64,000 nucleotides of DNA from Polyangium jinanense (GTDB lineage Bacteria > Myxococcota > Polyangia > Polyangiales > Polyangiaceae): positions 138,319 to 202,318 of the forward strand of contig NZ_JAGTJJ010000013.1 of the NCBI RefSeq assembly GCF_028435365.1. Reading direction: 5' to 3'. The position numbers and the translations under genes are program-made. The notes beneath the pieces are model-generated. The model worked only from the letters and a program-made list of their open reading frames with translations. It searched no databases and was not told the origin of the DNA. Positions 63,001 to 64,000 of this stretch are shown here, one piece after another. Every line of letters begins with the position of its first letter. Position 1 is the stretch's first letter.

Positions 63001-64000
63001 CAGCCGAGCTGGTACCGCCTCGGAGTGCCCAAGGAGACGCGAACGTACGAGCTCACGGGGCTCTCCACGACACGAAGCACGCTGTTCTCGTTCAGCGAGG
63101 TGCTTGGCGCCGCGGACGCGGCCGTCGCGATCGACTACGAGGCGACGCCCAACAGCAGCACGATGCAAAAGCGCCTGGTCGAGCGGGTACGACAGGTCTA
63201 CTACGACAGCACGACGCTGTCCGGCTCTTCCCCCGCGGCGCTGCCCTTCGGCACCATCGACGCACTCGCGCTGCCTTACGAGACGTACGCGCTTGCCTTC
63301 ACGCCCGGGCTCTTGACCGCGGCCTATGGCTCGCGCGTGACCTCGACCATGCTCGCCGAGGGCGGGTACATCGAGGAGAACAGCGAGTACTGGGTGCGAA
63401 CTGGCCGTCAGGTGTTCGACCCGAACAAGTTCTACTTGCCGGTCGAGATCCGGGATCCGCTCGGCAATCCTACGACCATCACGTACGACGTCCACGACTT
63501 GCTCGTGACGTCCGCCGAGGATCCGCTCGGTAATACGGTCACCGCGACAAACGACTACCGCGTCCTCGGGCCCACGCTCGTCACCGACCCGAACGGCAAT
63601 CGCAGCGCTGTGAAGCTCGACGAGCTCGGGATGGTCGTGGCGACGGCCGTGATGGGCAAGGTCGGCTCGAACGACGGGGACACGCTCACGGATCCAACCA
63701 CGACGTTCGCGTACGACCTCGACGTATGGCGCACGACGGGCAAACCCAACGTCGTGCATGCTGCCGCGCGCGAGCGGCACGGGGATGCGCTGACGCCCTG
63801 GCAACACAGCTACACGTACCTCGACGGGCTCGGGCGTGAGATCCTGAAGAAGGTGCAGGCCGAGCCCGGTCTTGCGCCGGTGCGCGACGAGAACGGGGGG
63901 CTTGTCAAGGACGAGAACGGCGCGGTAGTGTTGGCCACCGCCTCGCCGCGATGGGTGGGCACGGGGCGCGTGGTCATTGACAACAAGGGCAATCCCGTCA
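60019..64000 (+). CDS. Tc toxin TcB subunit (SpvB/TcdB-type), 3' end missing
   Basis: Open for 1,327 codons from ATG 60019 to the end of the window; ribosome site AGGAGAGAGG (60002-60011). Residues about 30-330 are an SpvB domain (GRGGFGPELAVAYDSGGGNGPFG). Next comes an FG-GAP/VCBS-like propeller with VDLNGEGIPGVL (about 403), FIDLSGDGLDDIL (about 505), VADMSGDGLPDIV (about 566) and GDIDGTGTTDIVYV (about 620), then the TcB middle region (YKYHHGYYDGAEREFRGFG) and the start of an RHS-like part (YTYLDGLGREILKKVQAE). The RHS cocoon and any hypervariable toxic C-terminus lie beyond the window. It assembles with TcA, which it docks on through the propeller. Confidence 0.95.
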   Translation, partial: MEQKGFAPKPKTTAPEAVKAPSPSLPKGGGAVRGLGEKFAASLVSGTGSLTVPIAVSPGRGGFGPELAVAYDSGGGNGPFGVGFRLSVPSISRKTERGLPEYEDFRESDVFIMSGAEDLVPKLDEEGQGNWVRDVPKDDAVERIERYRPRVEGLFARIERVTEKGDGNVYWRATTKDNVTSVYGQSEGARITSPAAPTKVFSWLLERTEDALGNVIVYDYKAEDFANVPNAVYERQRLSGDAPVVNRYLKRIRYGNTVPFQAQDFLFEVVFDYGEHGAVAPTPAEENPWPCRQDPFSSYRSTFEIRTYRLCRRVLMFHHFPELGEDPVLVRSTDFTYAEGPALTRLVSVTQSGYIKTQSGYSKKSLPPLDLGYSLPELQTAVKLLDPRSLEDLPGGVDGQTARWVDLNGEGIPGVLCEQQGAFYYKQNLGDGHLAPARLLASRPAMASGGGAQLLDVGSEGRQCLVELTPEGTSGYHERTPEGGWGPFVPFPSQPNVNWNDPRVRFIDLSGDGLDDILVTTDHVQLWYPSLGKGGWGPPRVLPKVYDEDKSPTLVFADMTQAIFVADMSGDGLPDIVRVRNGSICYWPNLGHGRFGAKVQMSKAPLFDDSHTFDPRRIRLGDIDGTGTTDIVYVAGEGAVIVFNQAGNGWSEPVRMPGFPTADSMSTVGVVDLLGSGTACLVWSSPWRGVAKPPMRYIDLLGSKKPYLLTSVKNNLGAETKLEYAPSTKFYLEDLKAGKPWVTRLSFPVHVLTRVETFDAVSKARFVSTYKYHHGYYDGAEREFRGFGLVEQYDAESFSAERGKGLFAEAPPVEEEFHLPPVLTKTWFHTGAFIDRSRIAKQFEKEYYAGDGQRPELPDAVLQTGLSPRDLREACRALKGQILRTEVYALDGSEAESHPYVVTESCAEIRRLQSATAKAFGSFHAWVRESVEVHYERDPDDPRVVHTLVLEVDPFGHVERSVSIAYARRSIPQDMPEQGLLATLTESDVVNEDKQPSWYRLGVPKETRTYELTGLSTTRSTLFSFSEVLGAADAAVAIDYEATPNSSTMQKRLVERVRQVYYDSTTLSGSSPAALPFGTIDALALPYETYALAFTPGLLTAAYGSRVTSTMLAEGGYIEENSEYWVRTGRQVFDPNKFYLPVEIRDPLGNPTTITYDVHDLLVTSAEDPLGNTVTATNDYRVLGPTLVTDPNGNRSAVKLDELGMVVATAVMGKVGSNDGDTLTDPTTTFAYDLDVWRTTGKPNVVHAAARERHGDALTPWQHSYTYLDGLGREILKKVQAEPGLAPVRDENGGLVKDENGAVVLATASPRWVGTGRVVIDNKGNPV

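Overview
The window is high-GC bacterial DNA whose gene content points to a myxobacterium of the Polyangiales type (Sorangium/Polyangium-like). The evidence is a set of Ser/Thr kinases and an FHA protein, PilZ proteins, adjacent PilB and PilT ATPases, an initiation factor 3 with a long charged C-terminal tail like M. xanthus DsgA, and many lipoproteins with Gly/Ser-rich linkers. This assignment is inference from gene content; there is no rRNA in the window.

Layout. 1-7.2 kb: 3' end of an M3 metallopeptidase gene, then a minus-strand cluster of FHA protein, Ser/Thr kinase and a caspase-fold/TPR protein. 7.3-10.9 kb: pilB, pilT and lexA. 10.9-18.5 kb: two DUF4398-like lipoproteins (the second an OmpA protein with a calcium-type repeat stalk), an outer-membrane protein, a winged-helix-like membrane protein, two PilZ proteins and a membrane-anchored protein. 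18.5-22.6 kb: tRNA-Val(CAC), an aminotransferase, and a flavin-barrel/GNAT fusion divergent from a MocR/PdxR regulator. 22.6-30.4 kb: minus-strand mlaD, mlaF, recJ, then (beyond a strong terminator) secF, secD, yajC. 30.6-34.5 kb: tRNA-Val(GAC), infC, a PDZ membrane protein and a kinase. 34.6-49.6 kb: an accessory stretch rich in secreted proteins, including Cys-rich lipoproteins, a frame-broken gene, two haem-c lipoproteins, a bacterial Kunitz/BPTI protein, a 311-bp inverted-repeat element, ychF, an FGE-type lipoprotein, an SGNH hydrolase and several unknowns.

50.6-64 kb holds the most striking system: a Tc (ABC-type) toxin locus. A single giant TcA gene (3,115 codons) is followed 38 bp later by a TcB gene (SpvB domain, then FG-GAP-like propeller) that runs off the end of the window. 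TcA would form the pentameric pore and receptor-binding shell, and TcB the cocoon that carries the toxic C-terminal payload encoded beyond the window. It is preceded by about 1 kb without a recognisable gene, which contains a small hairpin and a possible 14-codon leader.

The window otherwise looks like normal chromosome. I saw no insertion sequence, integrase, CRISPR array or rRNA.
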